The position numbers and the translations under genes are program-made. From contig NZ_JAFUAG010000034.1 in assembly GCF_017464355.1 (NCBI RefSeq), positions 1 to 64,000 on the forward strand: a stretch of DNA of 64,000 nucleotides, read 5' to 3'. The number at the start of each line of letters is the position of its first letter. Positions within the stretch are counted from its first letter, which is position 1. The DNA comes from Ruminococcus sp. (GTDB taxonomy: Bacteria > Bacillota > Clostridia > Oscillospirales > Ruminococcaceae). Shown here in pieces: positions 7,776-18,130 of this stretch. The notes beneath the pieces were generated by a model that was given only the letters and a program-made list of their open reading frames with translations, was not told where the DNA came from and did no database searches.

Positions 7776-9728
7776 TTACTCACTCAATGTCTTCTCGCAG
7801 TAGTCTATCTGCTTGCTGATATTATCGCTGCGCTTTTCCAGGAAATCCCGTATGCACTGTATGCTTGCATAGCCGCCGTTCACAGCATTGTCGGTGCTGC
7901 CTGTGCCGGGGTAACGCTCGAAGAATTGGTCGTACAAAGGCGAATACTCATCTTCAAAGGCCCGGAGCTTTTCCAGCGCCGCAGACTTTTCAAACTCCCC
8001 TGCGCTGAGGCCGTTCAGCCTGTCATAGAAATCGTTCCTGAAACCCTCGTTGGTCATGAGGTATGCAAAGCACAGCACGGCGGGATTGTTGGTATCCATG
8101 TCCAGCAGACCCTTTGGCTTGTAGTTGTCTTCCTTTATGGTGTTGGTGGAGGCATCGCTCTTTCCGCTGACACCGCCGAACTCCACATCGTAGATCATAT
8201 AGCGGAAGCGTCCGTCGGCATAGGGGTTTTCAGGATCGACCTCGGCGGTGCGCCACATGGACCAGTTCTTGCCAGGCCAGTCCCACTTGTTGTTTATCCA
8301 GCATTCAATGGCGAAATAGTCCCTGACAGACTCGGGATCGACCAGCGCAGTAAGGGCTGCATAGTCCTCATCTGAGGAAGCGTCCTTGTGGCTTGCAAAG
8401 AAGTCGGTAAGCTCTTTGAAATAATAGTCTTCCTTTTCACCCTCGGGAACATCGCCCTCGTCCAGCTTGTAGCCCGAACGGTAGGTCTCGGCATCGCCCT
8501 TGTAAACTATGACCTGAGATTTATCTACCCCGTGAACGTCCTCAAAAAAGTCGTTGGAATAATCTTCCTCCAGCACATAAAGTCCCCAGTATTCGCCGTT
8601 GAGATATACCACACAGGGGCGGGAATGCTTGGTATCACAGGCAGACTCATGCACCAGGGACTGCCAGTAAGTGTCGTTGAATTTAGCGGTGAAGGCACAG
8701 TTCCCCCCTGCCCTCAGCACAAGGGTGTCGAATTTGTCCATGACCTCGCCGCTGTCGTTGGTGTAGTCTTCACCGAAAACTGCATAGCGGAAATTGTTGT
8801 CGCCGTAATCACTTCTTGCATACAGGCGGAAGCCCTTCTGCAGATCGGAACGGGAGTAGTTGCCCTGAATACGCACACCACAGTCCTGAGAGAATTTTTC
8901 TTCGGCGCCGTCGGTGCTAAATTCCATAAAGCTGACAGATGCCCGCCTTTCCCATTCCTTGCCCCGCTGCTTGTAGTTAGCGTCCATGGACCTTGCCTGT
9001 TCGGGGTCGTTTATCTTGTTGCGCTTGACGCTCAGGAATTTTTCCATTTCTGCCTCGAAGATATCACCCTTGACATAAATGCCCTTTGTGCTGTCAAAGA
9101 GGTCATCATACTCCATGGAAAGGCTGATGACGGCCAGGTCATGGCCTGCGGCCTTGCAGCTTTCCGCCAGCCCTTGGATATGTTCCTCGGCAGTGCCTAT
9201 GAAGTAGCTTGCATTTGCTATTGCCCCGAAGCTGCCGTCAGGGCGCTTTACCGCTGCCCTTATGGCGGTACACTTATCCACGGCGCTGTCCTCGGGGGCT
9301 GAAACGGTGCTTACAAAGCCGTTCTTGTCGTTGTTGGGTTCATTGAATGTTCCCGCTATCAGCAGGGGGTCTACTGCCGATACCACATTTTTGTCACCCT
9401 TGCGGTCGGTGACGGCTATGGGGCTTTCGTACTTTACAGCGGTCTCACTGGTGGTGGGGTCGCTGCCGTCTAGTGTGTAATAGACCTCCCCCTCCTCTGC
9501 GGGGCTGAGGGTGACTTCAAGCCCTGCGGGGTAAATGCCGCTGGGGGAAGAAAATCCCACAGAGGCAGGGGCACCCTTTCCCTCCTCGGCCTCATTTTCA
9601 GCGGAAGTCTCCGCTGCCGTCTTGCTTTCCGAAGAAGCAGTTCCCTTATCCGTACCGCCTGAGGCACTGCACGAAGCCAGTGTCAGCACCGCCAGCATAA
9701 ATGCTATGAGCCGTGTTTTGTTTTTCAT
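7776..9728 (-). CDS. CotH-family secreted lipoprotein with chitobiase-type domain
   Basis: This 650-residue lipoprotein (LTLASCSAS lipobox) carries a chitobiase/beta-hexosaminidase C-terminal-type fold at about 55-110 (YYTLDGSDPTTS). A CotH kinase-like domain follows at about 230-600. CotH signatures visible include FRLYARSDYG, VLRAGGNC, YLNGEYWGLYVLEEDY and YDVEFGG. CotH proteins are kinase-fold phosphotransferases of spore coats and, in ruminococci and other cellulolytic clostridia, are often linked to cell-surface and cellulosome proteins. The substrate here is not evident. The start has GGGAGGT upstream and the gene has its own promoter. Confidence 0.85.
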   Translation of the reverse strand: MKNKTRLIAFMLAVLTLASCSASGGTDKGTASSESKTAAETSAENEAEEGKGAPASVGFSSPSGIYPAGLEVTLSPAEEGEVYYTLDGSDPTTSETAVKYESPIAVTDRKGDKNVVSAVDPLLIAGTFNEPNNDKNGFVSTVSAPEDSAVDKCTAIRAAVKRPDGSFGAIANASYFIGTAEEHIQGLAESCKAAGHDLAVISLSMEYDDLFDSTKGIYVKGDIFEAEMEKFLSVKRNKINDPEQARSMDANYKQRGKEWERRASVSFMEFSTDGAEEKFSQDCGVRIQGNYSRSDLQKGFRLYARSDYGDNNFRYAVFGEDYTNDSGEVMDKFDTLVLRAGGNCAFTAKFNDTYWQSLVHESACDTKHSRPCVVYLNGEYWGLYVLEEDYSNDFFEDVHGVDKSQVIVYKGDAETYRSGYKLDEGDVPEGEKEDYYFKELTDFFASHKDASSDEDYAALTALVDPESVRDYFAIECWINNKWDWPGKNWSMWRTAEVDPENPYADGRFRYMIYDVEFGGVSGKSDASTNTIKEDNYKPKGLLDMDTNNPAVLCFAYLMTNEGFRNDFYDRLNGLSAGEFEKSAALEKLRAFEDEYSPLYDQFFERYPGTGSTDNAVNGGYASIQCIRDFLEKRSDNISKQIDYCEKTLSE

Positions 9729-9835
9729 CTCGATATACCTCCCGATGACAGAACGTTAATATGTTTTTACACATAAATATTTTCGCATTAATTTTAACTG
9801 CCGCTATCAAAATATGAAAGCCGCTGTTTTATTGA

Positions 9836-9864
9836 AGTATACCAGAATTAATCACATCTGTCAA
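9836..9864 (-). promoter_or_regulatory. Sigma-A promoter of the CotH gene
   Basis: TTGACA (9859-9864) and TATACT (9836-9841) with a 17-bp spacer, about 105 nt before the start codon. Confidence 0.8.
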
Positions 9865-9916
9865 TAACTTATGACAACATTATCTATTCTTATCTTACAA
9901 TTTTGCACATATTTCC

Positions 9917-10014
9917 TCCCAATTTTGATGTGTATTGCTGATGATACAGAATGGCTTTTTTTCGTATTGTTTCCCCCGCCTTCGGCAAGGAAACGATACA
10001 CAGCCAAATTGGGA
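9917..10014. repeat. 98-bp palindromic intergenic repeat, copy 2
   Basis: The first ~60 bp are almost identical to copy 1 (6334-6432). The inner hairpin is damaged (CCTTCGGCAAGG instead of CCTTCGGCGGGG), while the outer arms TCCCAATTT and AAATTGGGA are kept. The flanks share only ATATTT, so no clear target duplication remains. Confidence 0.75.
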
Positions 10015-10027
10015 TATATTTTTTCGA

Positions 10028-10061
10028 CAAAAAAGCTGCACACCTCTAAGATGTGCAGCTT
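10028..10061 (-). terminator. Terminator of the pilus locus
   Basis: AAGCTGCACA and TGTGCAGCTT form a perfect 10-bp stem, followed by a U-run on the minus strand, 22 bp past the reconstructed adhesin stop codon. Confidence 0.8.
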
Positions 10062-10082
10062 AGTTATTTGTTTTGCAGAAAA

Positions 10083-13000
10083 CTATGCGGCTTCGTCCTC
10101 ATATTTGCGCTTTCTGTAGTAGAAAATGAACAGCCAGCCAACAGCCACAGGGAAAGTATGGCAGGACCTGCTATCATCGGCTCGACACCTGTTGGTATCT
10201 CGCCCTGCAGTGTATTCACAAATACAGAGTCCTTGTTACCGTCCATTTCGCCTGACTGTGTGTTGTCACCCAGTTCATCAGAGGTCTGCTTCTCATAGGA
10301 AGTGATATCGTAGAACTCCGCTTCCGCGGCGGTCTCGGTTATGGTGTACTGTGTACCATTGGGGATATTCAGGAACTTGATAACTGTATCGTCGGGGAGA
10401 GCGTCGTTATAGATACCGTTCTCTACGGTAACAGTTCCGGGGTATGCAGGACATTGCCCTGAGCGTCCATATCAACTCGTATAAAGCCTGTGGAGTTTAT
10501 CGGCACGCCGTTTTCGTCCTTGAATTCAATGTTGAGATCGAACTTTGTGGCCTTGCTGCCGAAGTTACCCCTGACCTGCTTTTCCGGTGACAGCGAGCAG
10601 GTGGGTATCTGTTGGTTGATGAAAGTGATTTCTCTGACACCGTTCTTATAATTTTCGTCCTCCAGCACGAATGATGCCTCATCTCTCATTCTGTCGCTGT
10701 GATCGTTGTGTGCATAGCTATAGTCAGGGTACTCATCATTCATATTTTTGAAGCCAGTTACTTCAAACTCGGTGATGTAGTACTTATACTCAACTGTCTG
10801 ATCTTCGGTGCCCACCTTTAAAGTGCCGTACTTCGGCAGGTCTTCAAAGGTAACGGACCAGTCGTTTTTATAATTGAGGGTCGCGGACAAATCCTCGGGG
10901 TCATCGGGAATGATATCTGTGAAAGCTTCCGCCTCGGTAACAGTGTACGATGCACCAACGGGAAGTCCGCTGAATATGACATTATCGGTGCTTTTCAGCT
11001 TTATGGGAAGTATGGAGCCTGTGAATCCCACAGCAGGCTCACTGTTTTGCTGTAGGTATATCTTTCGCCGCTGATGAGGTCTGAGAAAGTCACCACAAAG
11101 CTGAACTCCCTGTTCCTCTACTGGATAAAGTCTTCGTCCGCCGCATCGGGGACTTCGTACTTATCCTCAGCCTCCGACTCTCAGGTGTACTTGGTCATCT
11201 CGGCTGTCTTTGAAAGGGACAGTACTGTTCTGTCTATCCTGTTGACTATCAGGTGTTCGGTGGTGGTATTCATAGGCACTAGGGGCTTGGCAGTTACCTC
11301 GCCGCTGGTGATATCCCTTGTGTATGAATACTGATTATCCGTGCCGTCTGCCTTCTCCATAGTCACGGTGATCTCGAACTCGTCTTCCAGCTGTTTTTCC
11401 AGATTCGAGCCCTGCTCAAAACCTATAACTGTCTTGTCAATGGATATTGCGCCAAGCTCCACATTGCCCTGCTTATTGTAGATTATAGCATTGGGGTCCT
11501 CAGCGTCCTTTTCTGTCTTCACTACTGAAAGCACGACAGTTTCAAGGCACTTGTAGTCGCTGCCCTCCTCGACAGCTGTAGGTGAAGTCGAATAGTTGTA
11601 AACGTACTTTGTGCCGATATCCCGGTCAGTGCCGTCTTCCAGCACCTTGTCTTCAACGCCGTCCATGGAGTTGAAGCCGTATGCGCTCAGGTCGGGCGGG
11701 AATGCGTTTGCCTCACCTACTGCCATAGGTGCTTTGACCTTTGTCATGTAGCCGTTATCCTCAGGGACAACAGCGTTTCTTGCAACAGACATCGCCCTGT
11801 TGGCCTTTGGATCAGTGTTGTCAGCACCTGTATCCTTGTAAGGCTGGAGCAGTTATTGAAGACCCGGTTAGCCGCTGTGGCAGTAGTAGTATCAAGATTT
11901 GGCAGCAGTATCTCATAAGCACCGCAGTTATGGAACATATTGGTGATGTTGCTTGCTTTCTGATCGAGCCCGCTAAGATCAAGGACAAGTGTATTGTTGG
12001 TTACACTATAGCCTGTATATTCAAACATATTGCAGAGTTCGGATATCTTATCCAGAGAAAGATATTGGCTTCCGTTAAGTTCTTTTAACCTTATGAGACC
12101 ATAGAATGGCTGCTTGAAACTACCTGTTCTTGATTTTGTAACAGTATTGAAGCCGCACTTTTCGCCAAGCTTAAGCTTTTCAAGATAAGTACAGTCACCG
12201 AACATGAGTATCATGTTATCAACTTTTGCAGAATCAAAACCCCTCAGGTCAAGTTCAGTAAGTGATGAGCAGCCCATGAACATACGATAGGTAGATGTGA
12301 CATTACCCGAATCCATATTTTTCGGGAAAGAAATTTTTGCAAGTTTTGAACCTGTATTCAGACTGCCATAGTTTATGTTTATGCCATTTTTATTATTATC
12401 GCAGTTGTCATTACCATTATCACTGGTGATATTATGACCTGTCATATCAAACATAAGTGACATGGTGGTAGTATGGGTAAAGCTGAAACTGCTCAGGTCA
12501 AGGGAAGTGAAGTTTTCGTTCACGCAGGCTGCGAAAAGCTGTGAGCAGTCCACAGGCATATTGATCATCTTTGCATCGGTGTAATATTCCACCTCGCCTG
12601 TTACACTGTTGAACCTTATCTTCATCATAGCGTCTGCATCGGAAAGGTCTGCTTCCTTGGCATCTATCCAGGACTTGATGAGTATCTTCTTCTCCCTGAA
12701 ATCGGGGTCGTTGTCGATGTCGATGAATTCTGCGTCCTCAGCGGAAGCAGCTTCGTACTTATGCTCATCATTGTTGAACTTTACATAGCCAAGGCGCTTG
12801 CTGTCTTCTTCATCATCTGTGGAGTAAACTGCCTTGCCGTCAGCAAAGGCGATCAGCACGTTTTCATTCAGTGCCTTGTGACCCTCTGCATTATCCTCGG
12901 TGAGGATATGATCTGCTGTGCCGTCACTTGAAACGGGCAGGCCTTTGAAAATGTATTCGCCGTCAGAAGCTGTATTTCCGCTTATCGGCTTTACATATTC

Positions 13001-14242
13001 TCCGCCGACCTTGCGGAAGCCTGCTTCCTCAAAGATCAGTGCTGTCATATCAGCACCGTACTCAGCTTCAAGGGGGCTTACAAGGCCGCTTTGCGCCTTA
13101 AGGGTGAAGTCAGCTCCGTTGAAAGGGTTGCCTGTTACGGAGTCGGTCCTGAGTATTTTCAGCTCGCCCGGAGGTACATTGTCAATGCACTGTCTGCCGT
13201 AGCCCTCAATGGTAGCTACAAGCACATCGCCCTGATGATCCACTACTACCTTTCTTTCCGTCCTGTCTATGATATGGTCGATGTCAGCAGCGGTCTCGAC
13301 CAGGGTGTATACACTTCTTTCAAGGTTCTTGAAAAGCACAGTGCCCTTGCCGTTGGAAACAAGAGTTTCGTCATAGTCAGTGCCGTAGTCAGATGTACCG
13401 AAAAGTTCATACTTTACACCCGCTACCGCCAAGCCGTTTTCCGAGTCAGCCTTTGAATATTCAAGTCTGCCCACAGAAGCAAATTTCAGCTGGGTGTAGT
13501 CATAGTGGGTGTAGAAATAAGTTTCGATGTTTTCCTGCAAGGGCTGACCGTCATCGTCAAGCCTGTCAGTCTGGTTAGTGAAAGACCTGTAGATGTTGTT
13601 GTAGGTCATGGGGTGATCCTGGCGGGTACCAGTTTCTGAATAATGCTCCTTGTCTCCCTCAGTTTCAAGACCTTCCTTGGGAAACCTGGGAGCTTTTATG
13701 ATAACTCAGCTCCTTCACCTTGTTCTGCAGGGTGGTGCTGGGCTTTATGGTAACAGATGGCTTGGTATCAAGATCCACATAGAAGAACTTGTTGGAAGTT
13801 CCTATCCTGTAGCCTGTAACCACGCTGTCATCGGTATTCTTGAAAACTATCCTGCTGCCGTTTTCCACATTATATGTACCTACCTCGATGGGGTCTTACG
13901 TAACGCCGTTCAGGTACACATAGAAATGCAGTGTGTTCTCGTCAGCCTCCTCGGAGAAGCCTTCGTTCAGTTCACCCTCGTCGAACTCCATGTTCACGGG
14001 GTCATAGGTGAAATTTCTGAAATTGTAAGTATAGCCCACTGAGTCGATCAGATAGTCTGCTTTGCCAAACAGTACAGGGTCAACGTTCGGGATAATGATA
14101 TCGGTCAGTTCCAGCCTGTTATCATCAAGGTGATAGTACACGCTGTTCTGGCTGTAGTAGTTCTCGCTGATGTCAGCATCATCGCCGTTGCCGAAGCGCC
14201 GCTTACAAGTCTTACGGATAACTTGCTTTTACCTAATACCAC
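10083..14242 (-). pseudogene. Broken giant sortase-anchored adhesin (LRR plus Cna/SpaA domains)
   Basis: Six reading-frame pieces on the minus strand join into one ~1,380-residue surface protein. They run from GTG 14242 (preceded by AGGAGG) to a C-terminus with IPTGVEPMIAG, a membrane helix and the basic tail YYRKRKYEDEAA. The middle carries SpaA/Cna-B repeats (GVKYELFGTSDYG, VYTLVETAAD) and DUF285/BspA-like leucine-rich repeats (MFMGCSSLTELDLRGF). Frameshifts lie near 14204, 13680, 11840, 11050, 10450 and 10155. In-frame stops are TAA 13896-13898, TGA 11181-11183 and TAG 11118-11120. It sits downstream of the sortase and pilin, where a pilus tip adhesin would be. Either it is decaying or the assembly is poor here; the adjacent pilin and sortase frames are clean, which favours decay. 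Confidence 0.85.
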
Positions 14243-14385
14243 GCTGCCTCCTTTCATTAAAATGGTCGTCTTTCTGACGGTATATAAAATCCCGACATTG
14301 CCGCTTTACCGAAAACAACAAGGGTATGCACGATACGTCCCTTATAGCGAAATATCTCATCTGCATACCCTCCTTTCGGTAAATA

Positions 14386-15087
14386 TCATTCTTCGATATA
14401 ACAAAATACTAATATCCTGGAGACCGAGCCGCTGTTGGCGCAGGTGGACAGTGCCACTATCCTGCCCCTCGGTCCTTCGGTCATGACTTCTGCTTTCGTT
14501 CTTATGAAGTCAAGGGTGCCGCTTTCGCCCACATTGAAGACCTCTTTATCATGGGCACCCGCCCTCATACTCGCAAAGATGTGCAGGTCGTATCTCACGC
14601 TGCCGTCCCTGCCCACCAGCAGTTCGCCTTTGCTGTGGCTTTTAAGGTATTCTTCGTCCAGAAAATCGTCCAGCGCACCGAACATCTTGCCGTACTCCAT
14701 ATGGTGGCCGTAGATGAGGGAATATCTGTCCGAAAAATCGGACGAATTTCTGTTGTCAAGAAAAATGCTCCCCGACAGTGAATAGGCGCCGAACGGGTCG
14801 GTGTTCAGGTATTTTACGTTATCTTCCCCCTGCATTACAGGGTAGTCGATATTCGTATCATCTATAGTGAGCCAGCCCACCATGTCTTCCGTGATGGGCG
14901 ACTCATCGGGGTCGTAGCCCTCAGCCGTCGGCTTGAACCTCAGCACGCGGTCGTCCAGCGTATGGCTGTAGACCCAGTAGTTATCGTACATACAGTACCC
15001 GACTATCAGCAGTATCAGCACCAATATCACGGTGAGGATACGGTCATAGGCATAGCTGGCGCCTTTCCAGAACTTAAGTGAAGTCAC
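14386..15087 (-). CDS. Class B sortase
   Basis: This membrane transpeptidase cleaves sorting signals and joins pilin subunits or anchors them to the wall. It has 233 residues: an N-terminal membrane anchor (ILTVILVLILLIVGYCMY), then the sortase fold. The catalytic residues are His in YGHHMEYG, Cys in ALSTCANSG and the Arg in SRILVF. NIDYPVMQGEDN and SIFLDNRN are typical of class B. It starts with GTG three bases after the pilin stop, and its GAGGAG ribosome binding site lies inside the end of the pilin gene, so translation is coupled. Its substrates are presumably the pilin at 15091 and, when intact, the adhesin at 10083, both ending in IPTGV-type signals. Confidence 0.92.
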   Translation of the reverse strand: MTSLKFWKGASYAYDRILTVILVLILLIVGYCMYDNYWVYSHTLDDRVLRFKPTAEGYDPDESPITEDMVGWLTIDDTNIDYPVMQGEDNVKYLNTDPFGAYSLSGSIFLDNRNSSDFSDRYSLIYGHHMEYGKMFGALDDFLDEEYLKSHSKGELLVGRDGSVRYDLHIFASMRAGAHDKEVFNVGESGTLDFIRTKAEVMTEGPRGRIVALSTCANSGSVSRILVFCYIEE

Positions 15088-15090
15088 AAA

Positions 15091-16461
15091 TTACTCCTCA
15101 GCGTCCTCGCGCTTTTTCCTGAGATTGAGGGCAGCTATCAGGCTGATAACGCCCACACCTACCGCTGCGGGGGCAGCCACTGAAAGGATAACACCCGTGG
15201 GTATGACACCTGTGCGGTTATTGGTGAAGCCAGTGTAGATATCCTTGTCAACTATATTGCCATCAGTATCATCATCATGGAGCTTTGCGGCTACATAGTC
15301 AGCTTCGCCCTCAGTGCCCTGAGCGTCAACAGCGACCTTGTCGGTACCCTCAGAAGATACATATTCCTCTGCTGCCTCGGTTATCTCATAGCTTACCTTA
15401 TCATCGCCTGCTACAGCTTCAAGGCCGAGTATCTTCACATACTCACCGTCTCTGAGGTAGAAGGTATAGCCTGCATTCAGCTGTGCGCCGGTAAGGCTTT
15501 CGATATTGTTGGCAGTTTTCATCGCAACTGCTTCATACACCGTTGCCGAGGTCTGGGCGGGTTCTTTGGTCCAGTTGCCTTCAAGCTGATATACTGTTGC
15601 TTCATTGGCATTTTCTGTCTTTACAGTGAAAGCAAAGCGCTTATCCTTTGAGCCCTGATTGCCTGTAACTTCCTTGCCGAATTCGAGGTTGTAGGTCTCA
15701 TAAGCGTTAGTAAAGCCTGTGCTCTTCTGGTCTGCCGTTTCATCGGGGTCTTCATCACCAAGGCTGGCTGCGTCCTTGTAGCTGCCTGATTCCAGGATAT
15801 TCCTGCCTGCGGCCTCATCGGTGGTGTGGATAACAAAGCTGTTGAACTCAAGCACACCGTTGTTGTCAACTATATAAACATCGAGATAACGCTCTTCGGT
15901 TCCCTTGCCGACATCATTGGTAACACCGGGTATGTTGCATTCTTCGGTTATCACCCAGCGGTAGATACCGGGTTCATCGAACGAGCATTCTGAGATATCT
16001 ATCCCGACGGACTTGACAGCAGCCTTTTCGTCGGAAGTATCTTCCGTTGACCAGATGATAGTGTCATCTGCATCTGCAGCAGCCTCTGCTACAGCGGTAT
16101 CAGAAGATGCAAAGGTAAGTGTGGCGACCTTGTTCTCGCCTGATATCGCTACTGTATCCGCTGAGTTTTGCTTTACGAACTTGATACCGTTAACACCTGC
16201 GAGTATGGGCATTTTGCCGTCAGTAGCGTCAACATCCTCGTCTGCAGCTATGGTGTAAGTTACGGTGCCCGCAGGAACAGAAGCGTCCTTCTTCATTACA
16301 AGGTACTTGTCAAAGGTGGTGGTATCTGAAACACCTGTCAGCGCGGTGTAATCATTGCCTGCGCCCGCAGGTGTGATCGGTGTTGCAACTGCTGATATGC
16401 TCATAAAACTTGCTGCTATGGCAGCTGCGGCAAAGCCTGCAAAAATTCTTCTCTTTTTCAT
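15091..16461 (-). CDS. Major pilin backbone protein (FctA-like, isopeptide-forming)
   Basis: This 456-residue secreted subunit has a signal peptide (1-26), a Spy0128/FctA-like N-terminal pilin domain (TTFDKYLVMKKDASVP, then YRWVITEE as the E-box) and a second Ig-like domain from about 245. It ends with the sorting signal IPTGV, a hydrophobic segment and LRKKREDAEE. In this family Lys-Asn isopeptide bonds stiffen the shaft. NNRTGVIPTGV just before the membrane segment matches the signal of the broken adhesin, which points to one shared sortase. The start has GGAGGG upstream. It lies between the signal-peptidase remnant and the sortase. Confidence 0.9.
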   Translation of the reverse strand: MKKRRIFAGFAAAAIAASFMSISAVATPITPAGAGNDYTALTGVSDTTTFDKYLVMKKDASVPAGTVTYTIAADEDVDATDGKMPILAGVNGIKFVKQNSADTVAISGENKVATLTFASSDTAVAEAAADADDTIIWSTEDTSDEKAAVKSVGIDISECSFDEPGIYRWVITEECNIPGVTNDVGKGTEERYLDVYIVDNNGVLEFNSFVIHTTDEAAGRNILESGSYKDAASLGDEDPDETADQKSTGFTNAYETYNLEFGKEVTGNQGSKDKRFAFTVKTENANEATVYQLEGNWTKEPAQTSATVYEAVAMKTANNIESLTGAQLNAGYTFYLRDGEYVKILGLEAVAGDDKVSYEITEAAEEYVSSEGTDKVAVDAQGTEGEADYVAAKLHDDDTDGNIVDKDIYTGFTNNRTGVIPTGVILSVAAPAAVGVGVISLIAALNLRKKREDAEE

Positions 16462-16484
16462 TAAGATCCCTCCATTATTATTTA

Positions 16485-16812
16485 TCAGATATTACTTGTT
16501 CTCATTATCAGGAAAACTTTTCCTCTCAGATCCTCCAGCGGTATAGCGCCTGCTGTTCTGCTGTCGGAAAGGTCTTCTCTGTAGTCGTTCATGACGAACA
16601 CGCTGTTCTCGGGCACTGTGTAGGGGTAGCTTATACCCTGACCCTCTGCCGTAGTGTGGTAAACTGTCTGTTCATAAATGCCCATTCCGTTTACCGGAAC
16701 GCTTTCGCCTGTTATCTCAACAGTGTCGCCCGCAAAGGCCGTAACCCTGCCGAATTTTATCTTGCCCCGATGAATATGCTGTCAGGTCGCCCTGTTCGGG
16801 TATGCCCCCTTT
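16485..16812 (-). pseudogene. Signal peptidase I remnant of the pilus locus
   Basis: The C-terminal half of a type I signal peptidase is readable: FGRVTAFAGDTVEI, then VPENSVFVMNDYREDLSDSR and a closing GKVFLIMR. A frameshift near 16765 separates this from a short upstream piece (GGIPEQGDLTAYSSG). No catalytic SMxP segment or membrane anchor is found before it, and upstream frames are closed by stops. Dedicated signal peptidases normally accompany FctA-type pilins, so this was probably part of the operon and has decayed. Confidence 0.75.
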
Positions 16813-16820
16813 TCAGCAAG

Positions 16821-17263
16821 AGATATATCACTTCCCTTTCGGGATATCCTGCTGTATAACATTATTGTGCGGCCTTTGTCATTCGCACGAAAATGAATAT
16901 TCCGTTAACGAAGAAAACCGCTTTCATTTCTATCCCGAAAGATGTATCATCGGCATTAAGAACCATTTAGTAAAAAAATATGACTACATTAACATATCCA
17001 GCCAAGCGACATATATTTGTAACAAAATGGTCTTTTTGGTAAACTTTTGAATACTCAGCCCGATTTTACACTTCCAGAGAAATATTTTATAATCGTATTA
17101 TTACATAAATTGTTAAAAAAATCAAGTGTTTCGCCTGTTTTTATTGCAATATTACCATTGCCAAACTGGCAAATTCTGCTTATAGGCAATTCTTCGGGCA
17201 GCACGACTTTATTAAGCTAATGTTAACCTGTTCATATTTTGATACTTAACTTGCTTTTTTCCG
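16821..17263. other. AT-rich intergenic stretch, no gene seen
   Basis: About 440 bp without a supportable gene. The only minus-strand frame with a hydrophobic start near 16900 is 21 codons long and may be residue of the lost signal-peptidase N-terminus. No clear promoter for the pilus operon was identified here. Confidence 0.5.
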
Positions 17264-17300
17264 AAAAATGAAAAGCGCAGACGAAAAGAGCGCTGCGCTT
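17264..17300 (-). terminator. Terminator after tcdA
   Basis: AAGCGCAG and CTGCGCTT form a stem downstream of the stop codon and a U-rich stretch follows on the minus strand. Confidence 0.6.
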
Positions 17301-17315
17301 CACGCTGTATCCTGT

Positions 17316-18050
17316 TTACTTCGGCACGCTTCTCTTGTTATAAAAGCCTGCCAGTTCTTTAATGACCTCACCCGCGATGATAAGCCCTGCCACCGAGGGT
17401 GCAAAGGCCGTTGACCCCGGCACGGAACGTCTGTGAGGGTCATTCTCTGCTTTCCCTTTGGGAACAACAGGGGGCTCCTCAGAGTATACCACCTTAAGGT
17501 TTCTGACCCCCCGCTTGCGCAGTTCGTATCTCATCACCCTTGCCAGAGGGCACACGCTGGTCTTGTAAATATCAGCCACACGGAAAGCTGTGGGGTCAAG
17601 CTTGTTTCCTGCGCCCATGCAGGAAATTATGGGAGTGCCCGCTTCCTTCGCCTGCATTACCAGCTGTATCTTACCGCTGACGGTGTCAATGGCGTCAACG
17701 ACAAAATCGTATTCTGTAAGATCAAACTGCCCTGCGTTCTCGGGCAGGTAGAAGCACCTGTGTACATTCACTTTTGTTTCGGGGCTGATATCATGCACCC
17801 TTTCCGCGGCGACTTCGACTTTGTACCTGCCCAGGGTGCTTTCAAGGGCGATCATCTGTCGGTTGATGTTTGACAAACATACGGTATCGTTGTCGATGAG
17901 GTCAAGGGTACCCACACCGCTGCGGGCAAGGGCTTCAACCACATAGCCGCCCACACCTCCCACTCCGAAAACGGCAACGCGGGAGTTTCTCAGTTTTTCC
18001 ATAGCCTCCGCCCCGAAAAGCAGCTCGGTGCGGGAAAATCTTTCTGACAT
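17316..18050 (-). CDS. tcdA: tRNA threonylcarbamoyladenosine dehydratase
   Basis: This ThiF/E1-like enzyme uses ATP to cyclise t6A at position 37 of ANN-decoding tRNAs to ct6A. The protein of ~244 residues has the Rossmann nucleotide loop FGVGGVGGYVVEALARSG, NINRQMIALESTLG, DAIDTVSGK and the CMGAGNKLDP segment of TcdA/CsdL. It lacks the CxxC zinc site typical of ThiF and MoeB. Three in-frame ATGs exist. AAGGA lies nine bases before ATG 18050, so MSERFSRTELLFG is the likely start. It reads away from the divergent MATE gene. Confidence 0.9.
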   Translation of the reverse strand: MSERFSRTELLFGAEAMEKLRNSRVAVFGVGGVGGYVVEALARSGVGTLDLIDNDTVCLSNINRQMIALESTLGRYKVEVAAERVHDISPETKVNVHRCFYLPENAGQFDLTEYDFVVDAIDTVSGKIQLVMQAKEAGTPIISCMGAGNKLDPTAFRVADIYKTSVCPLARVMRYELRKRGVRNLKVVYSEEPPVVPKGKAENDPHRRSVPGSTAFAPSVAGLIIAGEVIKELAGFYNKRSVPK

Positions 18051-18130
18051 ATCGTTCATTCCTTTATACATCTTATTTCATACTATAATTATAGATTATA
18101 ACCCCTCTTCCAACGAATGTCAAGCCTTTG

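Noticed and set aside
9871-10119. 82-codon plus-strand ORF over repeat copy 2
   Set aside because: It shares its translated middle with a frame over repeat copy 1, so it reflects the repeat rather than a gene.
10083-14242. Recoding (selenocysteine or programmed frameshifts) to explain the adhesin's stops
   Set aside because: TAA, TGA and TAG all occur, frameshifts are scattered without slippery sites, and a truncated signal peptidase lies in the same locus; simple decay or sequence error is likelier.
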